From NCBI GenBank assembly GCA_023014485.1, contig JAJOZX010001574.1, forward strand, positions 516,501-580,500: DNA of 64,000 nucleotides, written 5' to 3'. The notes under the pieces were generated by a model. It saw only the letters and a list, made by a program, of their open reading frames with translations, did not search any database and was not told where the DNA came from. Source of the DNA: Bathynomus jamesi (taxonomy: Eukaryota > Arthropoda > Malacostraca > Isopoda > Cirolanidae). Position 1 is the stretch's first letter. Each line of letters starts with the position of its first letter. Of this stretch, positions 11,817-22,754 are shown one piece after another. A program made the translations under genes and the position numbers.

Positions 11817-14600
11817 ATGGATTTCAGCAGTTTGAATATGGGCAGGTTCTATTGTGACCCATTTAAAAAACACAAAGGAAAAGTGAAAAAAGGCATTCGT
11901 GCACTGACTAAAAATTTGATTGATCAAAATCCTGAATTGAAACTAACAACCTGTCGAAATATACTAGCAAATCGTCCATCCCCAATACCTGAATGTGAAC
12001 CACTTGAAAAATCACCATTCACCTCATCAAGTGCCCCATCTGAGCTAGAAACCGTTGGAGATGTAGTTGAAATACAGTATGAGCTTAGTAAATTCAATGC
12101 TTCATTGGCCACACTTGATGAGACCCAATAAAACCATGTAAACTCTCTGACAGCGCTGGTTACGCAAAGAGAAAGTTGGGAGCTATTGAAGAATAGGGAC
12201 CCCAGCCTTCTTTAGTTAGCTTTATAAGGCTAACTAACGAAAATATCATGACCTAACCTAACCAATCGTTAGGTTAACTGTACGCCCTTGACGATTGGTT
12301 AGGTTAGGTCATGATATTTTCGTTAGTTAGCCTTATAAAGCTAACTAAAGAAGGCTGGGGTCCCTATTCTTCAATAGCTCCGAAAGTTGAGGAAAGTAGG
12401 AGTTGTGAAAAGAAAGCTTGAACTTGCAACTAAACAACCAATTTCATGCAGTGACTCAGATGATGCAGAACTGGAGATTCTTCAACAACTAAAAGAGAAA
12501 TTTAATCAAGTGACAAGTCGAAGTGAAAAACTGACAATTCTTACTATCCTACCAAAAAGATGGACACAAGTAAAGATCAGAGAAGAATTTAAGTGCTCAG
12601 ATTACATGGCTAGGCAAGCAAAGAGTTTGGTGAGGGAGAACGAAGTACTTTCAACTCCTAATCCGCGTTTGGGGAAACGCCTGAATAGTGAAACTGCTGC
12701 CAAAGTTATGACTTTTATCATTCGCCAGATGTGAATAGACAAATGCCAGCGTTGAAAGACTATGTTTCTGTAAAAGGAGCTGATGGTAGGCGGGAAAGAA
12801 AACAAAAATCGCTAATCTTATGCAACCTAAAAGAAGCATTTGAGCTTTTTAAAACAAACCATCCAACAATTAAAATCGGATTTTCAAAATTTGCAGAGCT
12901 TCGGCCAAAAGAATGTGTTGCCAGGTGCCAGTGGAACACATTCTGTCTGCATTTGCACTAGGCACCAGCATGTCAAACTCATGATGGCAGCAATAACCAG
13001 TGTTTCCAGGTGGAGCAGTACCCTCCCGATAAGCCTAGCTCATCAACATGGGATGATGGGTTGGAGACAAATTATATTTGTCACTACAGGCATTGTTTAG
13101 CCCTCCTCCAATGTAATCCACCTCGGGAGATATGCTTCTTTGGGAAATGTGATCAATGCCCAAGAAAAGAGGCCTTCACAGACTTCTTAATTACAGCTTT
13201 CGACAGAAAAGGGCTTGATGAGATTGAATTCAGGCAATGGATTTCAACGGACAGATCAACGCTGCAAACACAAAAACTTTCTGCAGATGAATTCATCCAA
13301 AGTTTTCATGAAAAACTAGAAGCTCTCCTGGAACATAATTTCTTTGCAAGAAGCCACATGAAATTTTTACAAGAAAAGAAAGAACTCCGAGAAGGTGAAT
13401 TTTTCGTTATCGGTGACTTTGCGGAGAATTATGTTTTTATAGTTCAAGACGCGGTGCAATCATTCCATTGGAATAACTGCCAAGCTACAATACATCCTTT
13501 TGTAGTCTACTACCGACAAGACAATGAACTGATGCATAAAAGTTTTGTTGCAATTTCTGACTGCAACCAGCATGATGTAATATCCGTTCACCTCTTCCAA
13601 ACCCGTCTCATAAATTTTATTAAAGCATCCTATCAAATTACCAAAATCTTTTACTTCAGTGATGGTTGTGCTGCACAATATAAAAATCGCAAGAACTTTA
13701 TAAACCTCTGCCATCATGAAGAAGATTTCGGAGTTGAGGCTGAATGGCATTTCTTTGCCCCGAGTCACGGTAAAGGGCCATGTGATGGTATCAGCGGATC
13801 TGTGAAGAGGCTTGCGGCCAGGGCTAGCCTCCAAAGAATAGGAGGTGCCGAACCCATCCTTGATCTATTGGCCCTCTACAACTTTGCAGTCACAGCGCTT
13901 CCTTCAATCACTTTCACCTTCGTGACAACAGAAGAGTATGAATCCCACCGATTGATGTTGGAAAAACGCTTCATAAATGCAAAAACCATTCCAGGTATGC
14001 CGAATTATACAATTAATCCATTTCCTCACTCCAGAAATATAATTTTAAGCTTTTTCTTACGAATTTTTGTCATAGAAATTCGCTCCAATCATCATGGAAT
14101 TTCAAGGGTATAATTAGTGGGAACTCTGAACAATGATCGAATGTCAAAATATTCTGAAAATTATATCCCATTGCTAAAACCTATGTTATTTTCAGGAATC
14201 CAGAAGATCCATTGCATCAAGCCAATCAGCGATGGACTGGTAGAAGTCCGCTCGTATTCTTCCTCGACTATATCCAGATCGGAAAGAGTCACCATTCTTC
14301 AGAGAAGCAACATCCCATTGGCATCTATGAAAGGCTATTGCTTAGCAATCTATGATTCCCACTGCTTATCTCGCCTGCATCTTAGATATCAAGCCAGAGA
14401 GCAATGAGGTCAACTTGACCTTTCCTTCACCCCCATGGACTTGCACGCTCATTTGTATATCCTTCCCCACCTGATGAACTTCTAGTTGACGCCAGTGATG
14501 TGTTGATGATTGTGAGTCCAGTTACCACAAATGGCAGGACATACATTTGACCCGGTTAGAAATGAAGAAGGCCACATCTATGCTTGAGCATTTAGTAGTG
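11817..14600 (+). pseudogene. Transposase-like protein of the large transposon
   Basis: The start at 11817 follows a T-tract ending in AG. The N-terminal part has MGRFYCDPFKKHKGKVKKG and a possible zinc-binding cluster (the copy at 40857 retains CATCRN). After the inserted 203-bp foldback come QVKIREEFKCSDYMARQAK (DNA-binding-like), KFAELRPKECV, and a long frame at 13010-14113. That frame holds CFFGKCDQCP, GDFAENYVFIVQDAVQSFHW, FYFSDGCAAQYKNRKNF and SHGKGPCDGISGSVKRLAAR. The repeated Asp motifs (GDFAENY, SDGCAAQYKN) and the HGKGPCDG motif look like an RNase H-fold transposase core. A C-terminal part near 14200-14560 follows in other frames. The usual superfamily names do not fit from memory. 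Frameshifts and stops near 12960, 13010 and 14113 make it inactive. Confidence 0.7.
12179..12381. mobile_element. 203-bp foldback element, copy B
   Basis: It is an almost perfect palindrome starting GGAGCTATTGAAGAATAGGG and ending with the inverse, with an 8-bp target duplication GAAAGTTG at 12171-12178 and 12382-12389. The paralogous site in copy 2 (near 41215) reads AAAAAGTTGAGGAAAG without it, which proves the insertion. The core CTAACGAAAATATCATGACC and CCTAACCAATCG is shared with the other copies. It interrupts the transposase frame. Confidence 0.9.
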
Positions 14601-15189
14601 TAACAGCCAACAGGCCATCTTTTTTGCCTCATCGATGTGACTTTTTTTTACCAGCCTGTTTTTTTTTTTCATTGATAATATTAGGTACAACATATTTCAT
14701 ATGAAATGTCTGTAAGTTAGTTCAGTGGTACTTAAATTTTTTATTATCATTGTTTATTAAAACAATTATGTTTATTGTACCATTTATTATCTATTAATTA
14801 TATTTTGTATTTAGGTTAGTATCTTAGCATTCCTATTAAAATTTGAATCTTATTAGGCAGGACTAAAGTCTCTTATTATAGGTTTTTCTTTCTTACTCTT
14901 TGCTGTTGAATAATGGTCTCAGTTTTTGTCTAAGGTGAAATCTTTGGGAGGATAAATAATTACCTTGAAAGGCGTATACAAATACTTTATTATTATTATA
15001 AATGTAACAATAATGGCTTCCATAAAATATATTGTAAATACCTAATAACTGCCTTTTAAATATAAAGTTATGTTGATGCCTCTTTTTTCATGGTTTCACC
15101 CAGCTAGACAAGAATCGGTTCTTATAACTCAATTGGTAAAAATAAAGGAATAGGTTATTTTAATATACATATTAAAAGGCAATTGTCTA

Positions 15190-15820
15190 AAAATAGCAGA
15201 CATCATAGATCTCAGTGAGACAAATCTAATGGTACTTTTCTCAACACTCTAGCTCAAACAGTTCCAAAGAAACGGCGGTCCAAAATTTGGTGGAAAAAGG
15301 TACTTGGTCAAAATGGAGGTAGGTATGGTCCACTGAAATGGCTGTAGCGTCTATACTAACTTAATCAACACTAAAGATCTTCCTCTAAGTTAAGGTAGAC
15401 ATGTGTACCCAAAATTGGGTGAAAGGAGAAAAAAATCGGTTGCGACATCAAATGACCTACACAAGGTCAAAGGTCAAAAATAAGATCAACTTTTTTTACC
15501 ACTGAGGTAAAATATGAATAGAAACAAAGTTGTAGATCTGCTTAAAAGCTTTAAAATAGTGTTTAAATGGTCTCTGTAAGTGCAATAGGAGCCGAGATAT
15601 TTCATGTTGAAGTATGGTATGACCTTGGAAATTTACCTTTTTTTTTACAAAATTCGAATGGCCATATCTCCGGAACCATATGACTTAGAGTGTTGAAACA
15701 AGTGTCATTCTGTTTTTCTCACCGAGATCAATATGTTTGCCAATTAAAAACAAATTGGTGATGGTCACGTTTTTTCGACCCAAAATTCCGTTGAACTGAC
15801 ATGGAATGACCCATTTCTAG
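15190..15820. repeat. Right long TIR of the large transposon, copy 1
   Basis: This is the inverted match of 8801-9460. It includes GTTCCAAAGAAACGG, CCATATCTCCGGAACCATATGAC and, at the outer end, CCGTTGAACTGACATGGAATG ACCCATTTCT. The TIRs are diverged by scattered substitutions and short indels, so this copy is not recent. Confidence 0.8.
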
Positions 15821-16387
15821 ATACAGATACAAAATACTCATGTATTTTAGATACATTACAAATTATTCATATAAAGAACATATTTCAAATGTAGAGTAGG
15901 AAATACAAGTACAGTATATGTTATTGTAAACATTTCTGTTGTTAGTTAGGACCCAGAACAGCCTAGAGCCCTACCTTAGACTATGGGATACTGCCATTTT
16001 TTGTTACCCGTAAATACTGTATAAAGCCCTTAATTATATACTAATTATACTAACTTCACAAATGAATCCTAATGAGTACTATACTGTCTATACAAAATAA
16101 ATATTTAGTAATTACCTTGCCTATCAGAATTCAATGATCTCTGCATATGTCTCGAAGTCAGCCATTTTGAAATTATCCACTAAACCCGTGACCAGTCAAC
16201 CAAATGTCCGGAGTCTTAATATTTCGGATCAACCTACGAGAGAAATGCAACCATTAAAATTATCAATCACATTCAATATCAGCCGTAAGGTTTATAACAC
16301 GTCTCATGACTCGAAGAATTTGGTACTTAGGTATTATCGGGACTATCAAACTGTTTATTATGTATTTTTGCTCTCGTCATTTTCGTT
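15821..16387. other. A+T-rich DNA, nothing recognised
   Basis: No gene or repeat boundary was seen. An open frame from 16134 that runs into the 21-bp minisatellite is an artefact. Confidence 0.4.
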
Positions 16388-16660
16388 TAAACTAACGAAA
16401 ATATCACAACTTAACCTTACCAATCACCAAGGGCGTACAGTTGACCTAACCGGGCATTCAATTAACCTAACCGGGCATTCAGTTGACCTAACCGGGCATT
16501 CAGTTGACCTAACCGGGCATTTTCCAATATTAACCTGTTAGGTTAATTGAATGCCCGGTTAGGTCAACTGAATGCCCAGTTAGGTCAACTGAATGCCCGG
16601 TTAGGTCAACTGAATGCCCGGTTAGGTTAATTGAATGCCCGATTAGGTAAACTGTACGTA
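16388..16660. repeat. Inverted arrays of a 21-bp unit, copy of the foldback core
   Basis: Four units of GTTGACCTAACCGGGCATTCA face about five units in the opposite orientation across a short centre near 16530. The left flank carries the CTAACGAAAATATCACAAC core of the 203-bp foldbacks. Related arrays are at 23930-24110 and 29730-30000. Clear terminal repeats and a target duplication were not found here. Confidence 0.75.
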
Positions 16661-17149
16661 AGTCCAGGAATTTTCTCTAATTACATATAAAAACTTGTAC
16701 TATTCACAAACTATTCCCTTCAACTAAAGCTTAGTAGGTAGTACAAATGTAACGCAACGCAACACGCTCTATATAACTCTCGCATGACTCAGAATACGTT
16801 TGAAAACGACTGCAATTATTGCGTGCCGTAAAATTTGTACTCCGACATTCCTTTCTAAAAAAATTATCCTAGTTTTTCAGAAGCGTATATATATATATAT
16901 ATATATATATATAACTTGGTTGAATGGTTTGTTCTTTGGAAAGCGTAGCTTAGCGAGGAATTGGAGGACGAAAAGATGGTACATGTTTATTTACAGACGT
17001 TTCGGAAAAGTTCAATTTCCATCATCAGTGCTAAAAAGTTTAAAAACAAATAGAAATAAATAAGTATAATAAACAAAAACGAACAATAAATTAAAATGGC
17101 GCGACAATTAGCGATAATTAGCGAGAATTAATAGTATGGTTACAATATA
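16661..17149. other. A+T-rich DNA with a short (TA)n
   Basis: It contains a (TA)n of about 26 bp near 16886-16911. No gene is recognised. Confidence 0.4.
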
Positions 17150-17371
17150 CAGGGTGTACATAAAGTCAGGATCTATTTTTGTGAAGCACTTGGAAATTAT
17201 ATGGAATTCAATCATAAAATGATAAAGTGGTAACATTTATTAAATAATTAAGAGTAGGATTCGACGTGACGCCCATCAGTATCCCTGCACAGCTCAAGTC
17301 GTTCCGCAGCATTTCTAAACACATTCTGGAGCATTTGCGGGTTATGTTATCTGCAGCAGTTCGTATACGTG

Positions 17372-18297
17372 TACGTAAGTTTTCAAGACTCGTAATCTTC
17401 GTCTGATAGACGTGCGATTTGATAAAGCCCCATGCAAAGAAATCTAAAGGGGTTAAATCTGGTGATCTCGCTGGCCAAGGTCTGTTGCTTCCGCGTCCGA
17501 TCCAGCGATTTGGAAAACGTCCATTTAGATAATCCTGAACAATTTTGGCATAGTGACAAGGAGCACCATCATGTTGGTTCTAAGGGGATAGTATTCTAGT
17601 CTTAATTGACGTAATAGAATCTATAAATGGATCCACAAATTGTTTGAATAAAAATTCCTTTTTTTTCTGAGTGATGAGTCATATTGTATAAAAGGAGTGA
17701 CTAATTGTTTAAGCGTTCATTTTCTCCGTTGTTGTTGCATTGGAGTGACGTGTTTTGTTTTGTTTCTCGTTCAGAAGCAATTCTATTTATATCCCGAGGC
17801 AAACCCGAGGCAAATCGGCTGTAGTATTACCTAGCCGATTCTGCCTTGCTTGCTTCTGCCTTATATGGTGTTAAATGATGACGTCATAATGTGTGGTTGA
17901 CTCATCTAACGAATAAGGATTATAGGACGCAACTTGATATGTCTCCTGCAAAGAATTTGATTTCTATATTTAGACCATGTAGCCATTAATTAGACCATGT
18001 AGCCACTATTGATTACGGGTGCGAAGCAAAGTTGGATATTGATCATTTGAAAACAAAATAGTATCCAGGTAGAGATCATATTGGTAGAGTACCTAAGTTT
18101 TCAAGACTCGTAATCTTCGTCTGATAGACGTGCGACTCGATAAAGCCCCATGCAAAGAAATCTAAAGGGGTTAAATCTGGTCATCTCGCAACACAAGGTC
18201 TGTTGCTTCCGCGTCCGATCCAGCGATTTGGAAAACGTCCATTTAGATAATCCTGAACAATTTTGGCATAGTGACAAGGAGCACCATCATGTTGATA
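17372..18297. repeat. 207-bp direct repeat flanking 512 bp of foreign DNA
   Basis: The segment GTTTTCAAGACTCGTAATCT...CACCATCATGTTG occurs at about 17372-17578 and again at 18091-18297 with few differences. Both halves are mariner coding sequence. The 512 bp between (17579-18090) has no recognised TIR, poly-A tail or open frame. Confidence 0.85.
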
Positions 18298-19008
18298 GAC
18301 GACGGTACTAACAATCCTATCCCCAATCAGCTGAGGTTCAAGGAATTGCTGCAACATGTCCAGATAAATAAGCCCCGTAACTGTGGCTTCAGCAAAGAAA
18401 AAAGGACCATAAACCTTAGATTTTGTTAAACCCATCCAGACATTAACTTTAGGTGAGTCTCTTTCCCAATTTTGGACGAAATCATTCGGTCTTTCATCTG
18501 CCCAAATTCGACAGTTATGGCGATTTACTTTTCCACACGTATGGAAAGTGGCTTCATCACTAAAGAGAATGTTGTCCATTAAATTATCACTCCAGATTTG
18601 TTCTACGAGATCAGCACACACAGCACTTCGTCGAGTGAAATCTTCCTCATGTAAATCATGTAAAACCTGCAAATGATAGCTTTTCTTCTGCAAATTAACT
18701 TTCAGAATTTTGTGCACAGATGACGTCGGGAGGCCGAGTCTGTGTGATGCAGCACGAACGGACGTACGTGGCTCCTCAGTGATAATTCCGTGTACTGCAT
18801 TCACGGTAAGATCTGACATACACGGTCGTCCTGATCTTGCTTTATCATTTACAGATCCCGTTCGTTTAAATTTGTTCACCAATTTTCGTATTGTCTTCTC
18901 TATTGGCCCCGGCTTTTGAAATCTCCTTCTAAACTTCTCTCTGATGTCATTGTATTTCTTTCCCTCGATTCGCCAAATTACTATTGCCACACGCTCTTCT
19001 GTATTCAT
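18181..19008 (-). CDS. Mariner transposase, C-terminus displaced
   Basis: 275 residues are read from a start at 19008. The N-terminal helix-turn-helix is seen as VAIVIWRIEGKKYNDIR and TRTSVRAASHRLGLPTSSVHKI-like sequence, with the linker KARSGRP. The catalytic part has ILFSDEATFH (first Asp) and VYQHDGAPCHYAKIVQDYLN (second Asp). The expected WPARSPDLTPLD block with the third acidic residue is not in this frame. It lies about 720 bp further on, in the duplicate segment near 17430-17460. The protein is therefore truncated before its last catalytic residue and probably inactive. The gene would otherwise be about full length. Confidence 0.85.
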   Translation of the reverse strand: MNTEERVAIVIWRIEGKKYNDIREKFRRRFQKPGPIEKTIRKLVNKFKRTGSVNDKARSGRPCMSDLTVNAVHGIITEEPRTSVRAASHRLGLPTSSVHKILKVNLQKKSYHLQVLHDLHEEDFTRRSAVCADLVEQIWSDNLMDNILFSDEATFHTCGKVNRHNCRIWADERPNDFVQNWERDSPKVNVWMGLTKSKVYGPFFFAEATVTGLIYLDMLQQFLEPQLIGDRIVSTVVYQHDGAPCHYAKIVQDYLNGRFPNRWIGRGSNRPCVAR

Positions 19009-19097
19009 TCTAAGGGCTTCTGAAAAGAAAAATAGAAAAAATAATTATTTCACAAAAATAGATCCTGACTTTATGTACAGTGTACATACACCCTGTA

Positions 19098-20135
19098 TAT
19101 TAAATTAGAAGATTAAAAATGAAATGATATAAAGTATAAAAGTATGGACAATAAGTGAAATATAAAACGGTTAAAAGGTGAAACAGAATTGAGGGGGTTC
19201 TTACCAAATTGTTAACGTAATGGGAGACTAATTGTACAGAAGATTGGGAATGGTTGCTTGTTGAAAAAATTCCATATTAGAAAGATGGAGCACGGCGGAG
19301 TGATGGTGGATTTCTTTTGAGTTTGAGAGTTTATTTGACGATGTTTAAATTGAAAGCGGAACTGTAGTCGTTGAGGGTTGGCTGGATACTGAGGATATAA
19401 AGGGACTCAAGTATGCGTAGGTCGATTAGTTGCTTGGCTGAATTTATATCCCTTTTCAGTAATGTTGGATTAGGTCCAAAAGACGAGGTTAATATCGTGA
19501 AAAATCAGGTAACGTTTGTTTTATTAATGACACCTGATATGCATAAACGGTTGACATATTTAAGGTAATTTTTATATGGGTAATTTAACTTAAGCTGAGT
19601 TATCTCCCCCATTTTTGTAATATATCCCACGGCATGAGAATCACCATAACAACCAACCAACTAACTAACAAACTTGTTGATCTCATCCAGAGACGAAATT
19701 CTGCTGATCGAAGGTTTAGAATAAATAATTTGATTTTCATTACTGTAAATTACACACCCACACATTTATTACTGTTTTTATTGCTGTAAATTATTTATAC
19801 ATTTATTACTGTAACGCAATTGATATTTAATTAAATGAATTATTGACTCTAAGCTTATGTTAAGAGTCATTATAGGTACAGCCTTAATTACAGTTTGCTT
19901 AGTTAATTGGTTGTTGGGGTAATTCAGCTTTATATTTCTTAAATCCACATTTGTTTCGAGTCTGTCACCTAACCCTGGAGAGTAGCCATAAAGATCGTGT
20001 CTTCCCGGGCAGCTGACGACCGAAACTCCGCTCGTATTTCTTTTGACGTTCCCGTCTCAATGACCTCTGGTGGACAAAGGGCGTAGAACAGAATAACCAA
20101 CTAACCAATCATCTTCTGAAATCTCATTTTTGCAG
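19098..20135. other. Intergenic or intronic DNA
   Basis: No gene is identified. It leads into the plus-strand exon at 20136. Confidence 0.4.
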
Positions 20136-20237
20136 GAGGTTCAGTTCCATACCCTTGAAACGGTGCTCACTAAACTAAAACACGGTAGTTTCTCCGTCAC
20201 TTACCTGAAAATAAACCTAAAAGGTGAAGAGTGGCCG
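20136..20237 (+). CDS. Host exon, unrecognised protein (upstream of 22633 exon)
   Basis: A 102-bp phase-0 exon has a strong acceptor (CTCATTTTTGCAG) and a consensus donor (CCG followed by GTAAGT). It encodes 34 residues beginning EVQFHTLETVLTKLKHG and ending LKGEEWP. The exon at 22633 begins in the same phase, so the two probably belong to one plus-strand gene with an intron of about 2.4 kb carrying a hAT and a foldback. The family is not recognised; the peptide is leucine-rich and hydrophilic. Confidence 0.6.
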
Positions 20238-20425
20238 GTAAGTTAACATTTTTGAAGCTGATTTTTATGAATTATGAAAAATTTGGGGTTTTCAGCAGTT
20301 GCAAAGTTTTTAATGATAAATACTCAAAGTTAATATTCATACACTCATAACAAAAATATACAATACGCATAAATGGCATTATGGGCCACGCGGGGGACAT
20401 CGAAGTCCCCGGCAACGCGCTTATT

Positions 20426-20457
<32 letters not shown>

Positions 20458-20467
20458 TACATGCAAT

Positions 20468-21224
20468 CAGTGCCGTATTAAGGATTTTTGGGCCCTGGGG
20501 CCAAAATATTGTTGGGGTCCCTCAACAAGACAAATCTTCGAGTCATGTAAATTAATAAAACCATTTATTTCTAAATCAAATAATGCAAGTTTTACACAAA
20601 TACCAAGTTGCTACAATTACACCAAACCAATTACACAACTACAAGTCCACTACTAATCTACCAAAGTTGGTCACAAAATCATCCACCACCAGTATACAAA
20701 AGTTTTTTGAGCTGCTTCATGTCACTAAATTTTCTAATCACAAGCTCAGTATTTAAATTCTGCAAAATATTCTTTTCTATGCATAACAATTACAGACTTT
20801 GCAATTTCTTTTAGGTTAGCATTTGACGTTTAACATTTTTAATTTTTTAATCATGCTCAAATGAGAAAAAGTACGCTCCGCAGTTCCATTTGACATCATC
20901 AAACACACATAAATGCTATAAGCAATGAAAGCATTTGTGAAAACAGCCCTCAATTTGTGAATTTCCTGTAGTACTCCTAATGGGCGAGTGTCAGCTAAAG
21001 CGTTTTGTTTGACAAACAGTACAAAATGCTGAAACTCAAATGGAAAGCTGTCCTCAAAATCATTTGAGTAATGAACTAGCCAAATTTTTTGTTGCTTTTG
21101 ATGCTTCCTCTGAAGTTAGTTGAAAGATATTGTTGAGCATTCCAAATTTATCATTGATATCATTATAAACATCGGCGCCTAAAACAGCTGGGCCCCCCCT
21201 GCCCCCCCCCTTAATACGCCACTG
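20468..21224 (-). mobile_element. hAT remnant (757 bp) with partial transposase
   Basis: The terminal repeats are CAGTGCCGTATTAAGGATTT on the left and, inverted, CAGTGGCGTATTAAGGGGGG on the right. The 8-bp flanks CATGCAAT and CGTGCAAT (20460-20467, 21225-21232) differ at one base. Inside, the minus strand near 20760-21000 encodes a decayed hAT C-terminal dimerisation region with NGTAERTFSHLSMIKKLKM. An (AAT)n microsatellite touches the left side. Confidence 0.85.
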
Positions 21225-21798
21225 CGTGCAATAATACAGAGCTGAAGATCCTTCTCTGATGCCTGAGTGACCGATTTTTTAAGTATGGCCTTCAATAACC
21301 ACTATTTAACAATAATAATAATAATAATAACAATAATAATAACAATAATATTAATAATAAAGGAATTAAAGTGAGCGGATTTCGGCTAAAAAAGTGTTTG
21401 CCTTCTTCTCGTCAACGTAAGTAGAAGATGAAAGGAAAAAGATTCTCATATTATGAACGTTAGAAGTAAAGGTTTTTTAGTGAGACGATGGCAAACACTG
21501 ATTAGTCGAAATGTTGTCACTCTAAATTCATATTCTGAATGAGTCTGAACTATAACAGCGCCCCGCAAGTATAATATGAGCACAAAAAAATTATTGAAAT
21601 ATACGATGGAAATGGAAGGCTGGTATTCCTTCAGGGACGTCTCAATTCAAGGAAATATGTGTCCATCCTTGAGAATCCTCGCATCCATTACTCCATCAAT
21701 GAAAACTTTAACACACACTTGTTGCGGGAAGACTGTGCAACCTGTCACACTTCAAATACACTATTCAGTGGCAGAGATGAAAAAAGATTAGAAGTTCT

Positions 21799-22001
21799 GG
21801 ATCACCTGAAGATCAGGGCCCCCAACCTTCTTTAGTTAACCTTATTAGGGTAACTAACGAAAATATCACGACCTTACCTAACCAATCGTTAGGTCAACTG
21901 TACGCCCTTGACGATTGGTTAGGTTAGGTCGTGATATTTTCGTTAGTTAGCCTTATGAAGCTAACTAAAGAAGGCTGGGGGCCCTGATCTTCAGGTGATC
22001 C
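21799..22001. mobile_element. 203-bp foldback element, copy C
   Basis: It starts GGATCACCTGAAGATCAGGG and ends with the near-perfect inverse. An 8-bp target duplication GAAGTTCT lies at 21791-21798 and 22002-22009. It is a long hairpin with the shared CTAACGAAAATATCACGACC core and CCTAACCAATCGTTAGGTCA near the centre. It sits in the intron between the exons at 20136 and 22633. Confidence 0.9.
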
Positions 22002-22009
22002 GAAGTTCT

Positions 22010-22632
22010 TTCTTGGGGTCCGAGAAGCCTAGATACGAATCCTATTGGGCACTTTTAAGAGTTCTTGATCGCTAATTGCGGAAAACAAGATCTGGTCCCA
22101 AATCTGTACCAAATTTAACGCAAATAATAATGGGAATTTGACAAAATTTTGACCGAAACGTCATCCCAAATTTCGTGGCATCGATGCCACAACGTGTCCA
22201 AACCCTTCATGAAGCACGTGGAAAGGCTACATGATATTGATTTGACGCGTTATCATATCTCCTTGAAGTATATGTACAGTTTCGGAGAAAATACGTATGG
22301 AAACAAAATTTCTGAAAAGCACAAAAGATTAATAATTGGTAAAAATCTGTTTGTCTTTGGATTTGGGGAGAGTTGGGAGATGACAGTAATAAAGTTTTAA
22401 AAACAAAACCCAGTCATTGCTGATAAGTAAATTTTAATGCTTTTTAGAAATTTTGTTTCTAGGTTAACTTTTTTCCGAAACTGTTCGTTAAAAGTCAAAT
22501 TAGAGTAAGTTTACTTTTGGAGTGCTTATTTTACTCTTGCGTGGCTCTGATATTTAATGTAATGACTCATTCCATTGTTGCCCTTCAACAAAGGCTATTC
22601 ATTTAATATCTTGAAGTAACGCTTTGTTTTAG
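22010..22632. other. Intronic DNA
   Basis: No repeat boundary or gene was recognised between the foldback and the exon at 22633. Confidence 0.4.
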
Positions 22633-22753
22633 GTGTTAGAGCAAATAAGTGACGAGAGTCCTTTGATCTCCAACAACTTCCTGCAAATGGGTTTGACGAC
22701 TAACCTACACACAGCGCTCATTGACCATAAATTATATGGTCAATATTTAAAGG
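22633..22753 (+). CDS. Host exon, unrecognised protein
   Basis: The acceptor CGCTTTGTTTTAG is followed by an open phase-0 frame encoding VLEQISDESPLISNNFLQMG and TNLHTALIDHKLYGQYLK. A plausible donor (AAAG followed by GTGCTA) ends the exon at 22753. The frame remains open to a stop at 22854, so the exon could instead be terminal. The acceptor phase matches the exon at 20136-20237. The family is unknown. Confidence 0.5.
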
Positions 22754-22754
22754 T

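Larger units (their letters stand above)
8798..15820 (+). mobile_element. Large DNA transposon, unassigned superfamily, copy 1
   Basis: About 7.0 kb are bounded by long inverted repeats whose outer ends read AGAAAATGGGTCATGCCATG on the left and, inverted, AGAAATGGGTCATTCCATG on the right. The interior holds one large transposase-like gene on the plus strand. Two insertions are removable: a Tc1 element (9631-11014) and a 203-bp foldback (12179-12381), leaving an element of about 5.4 kb. No target duplication can be read because the left end abuts the Tigger TA. The second copy at 38.0-60.5 kb confirms the family. The superfamily is not identified. Confidence 0.75.
17150..19095 (-). mobile_element. 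Mariner-like element with internal duplication, 1946 bp
   Basis: The left end is CAGGGTGTACATAAAGTCAG. The right end, read inverted, is CAGGGTGTATGTACACTGTACATAAAGTCAG, so the right TIR has a short extra segment. TA flanks both sides (17148-17149, 19096-19097). Positions 17372-17578 are repeated at 18091-18297 around 512 bp of non-mariner sequence. Removing one repeat and the 512 bp restores a normal mariner of about 1.2 kb. Confidence 0.88.

Noticed and set aside
13460..13834. 124-residue minus-strand frame
   Set aside because: It is antisense to the transposase-like gene, whose motifs are on the plus strand.
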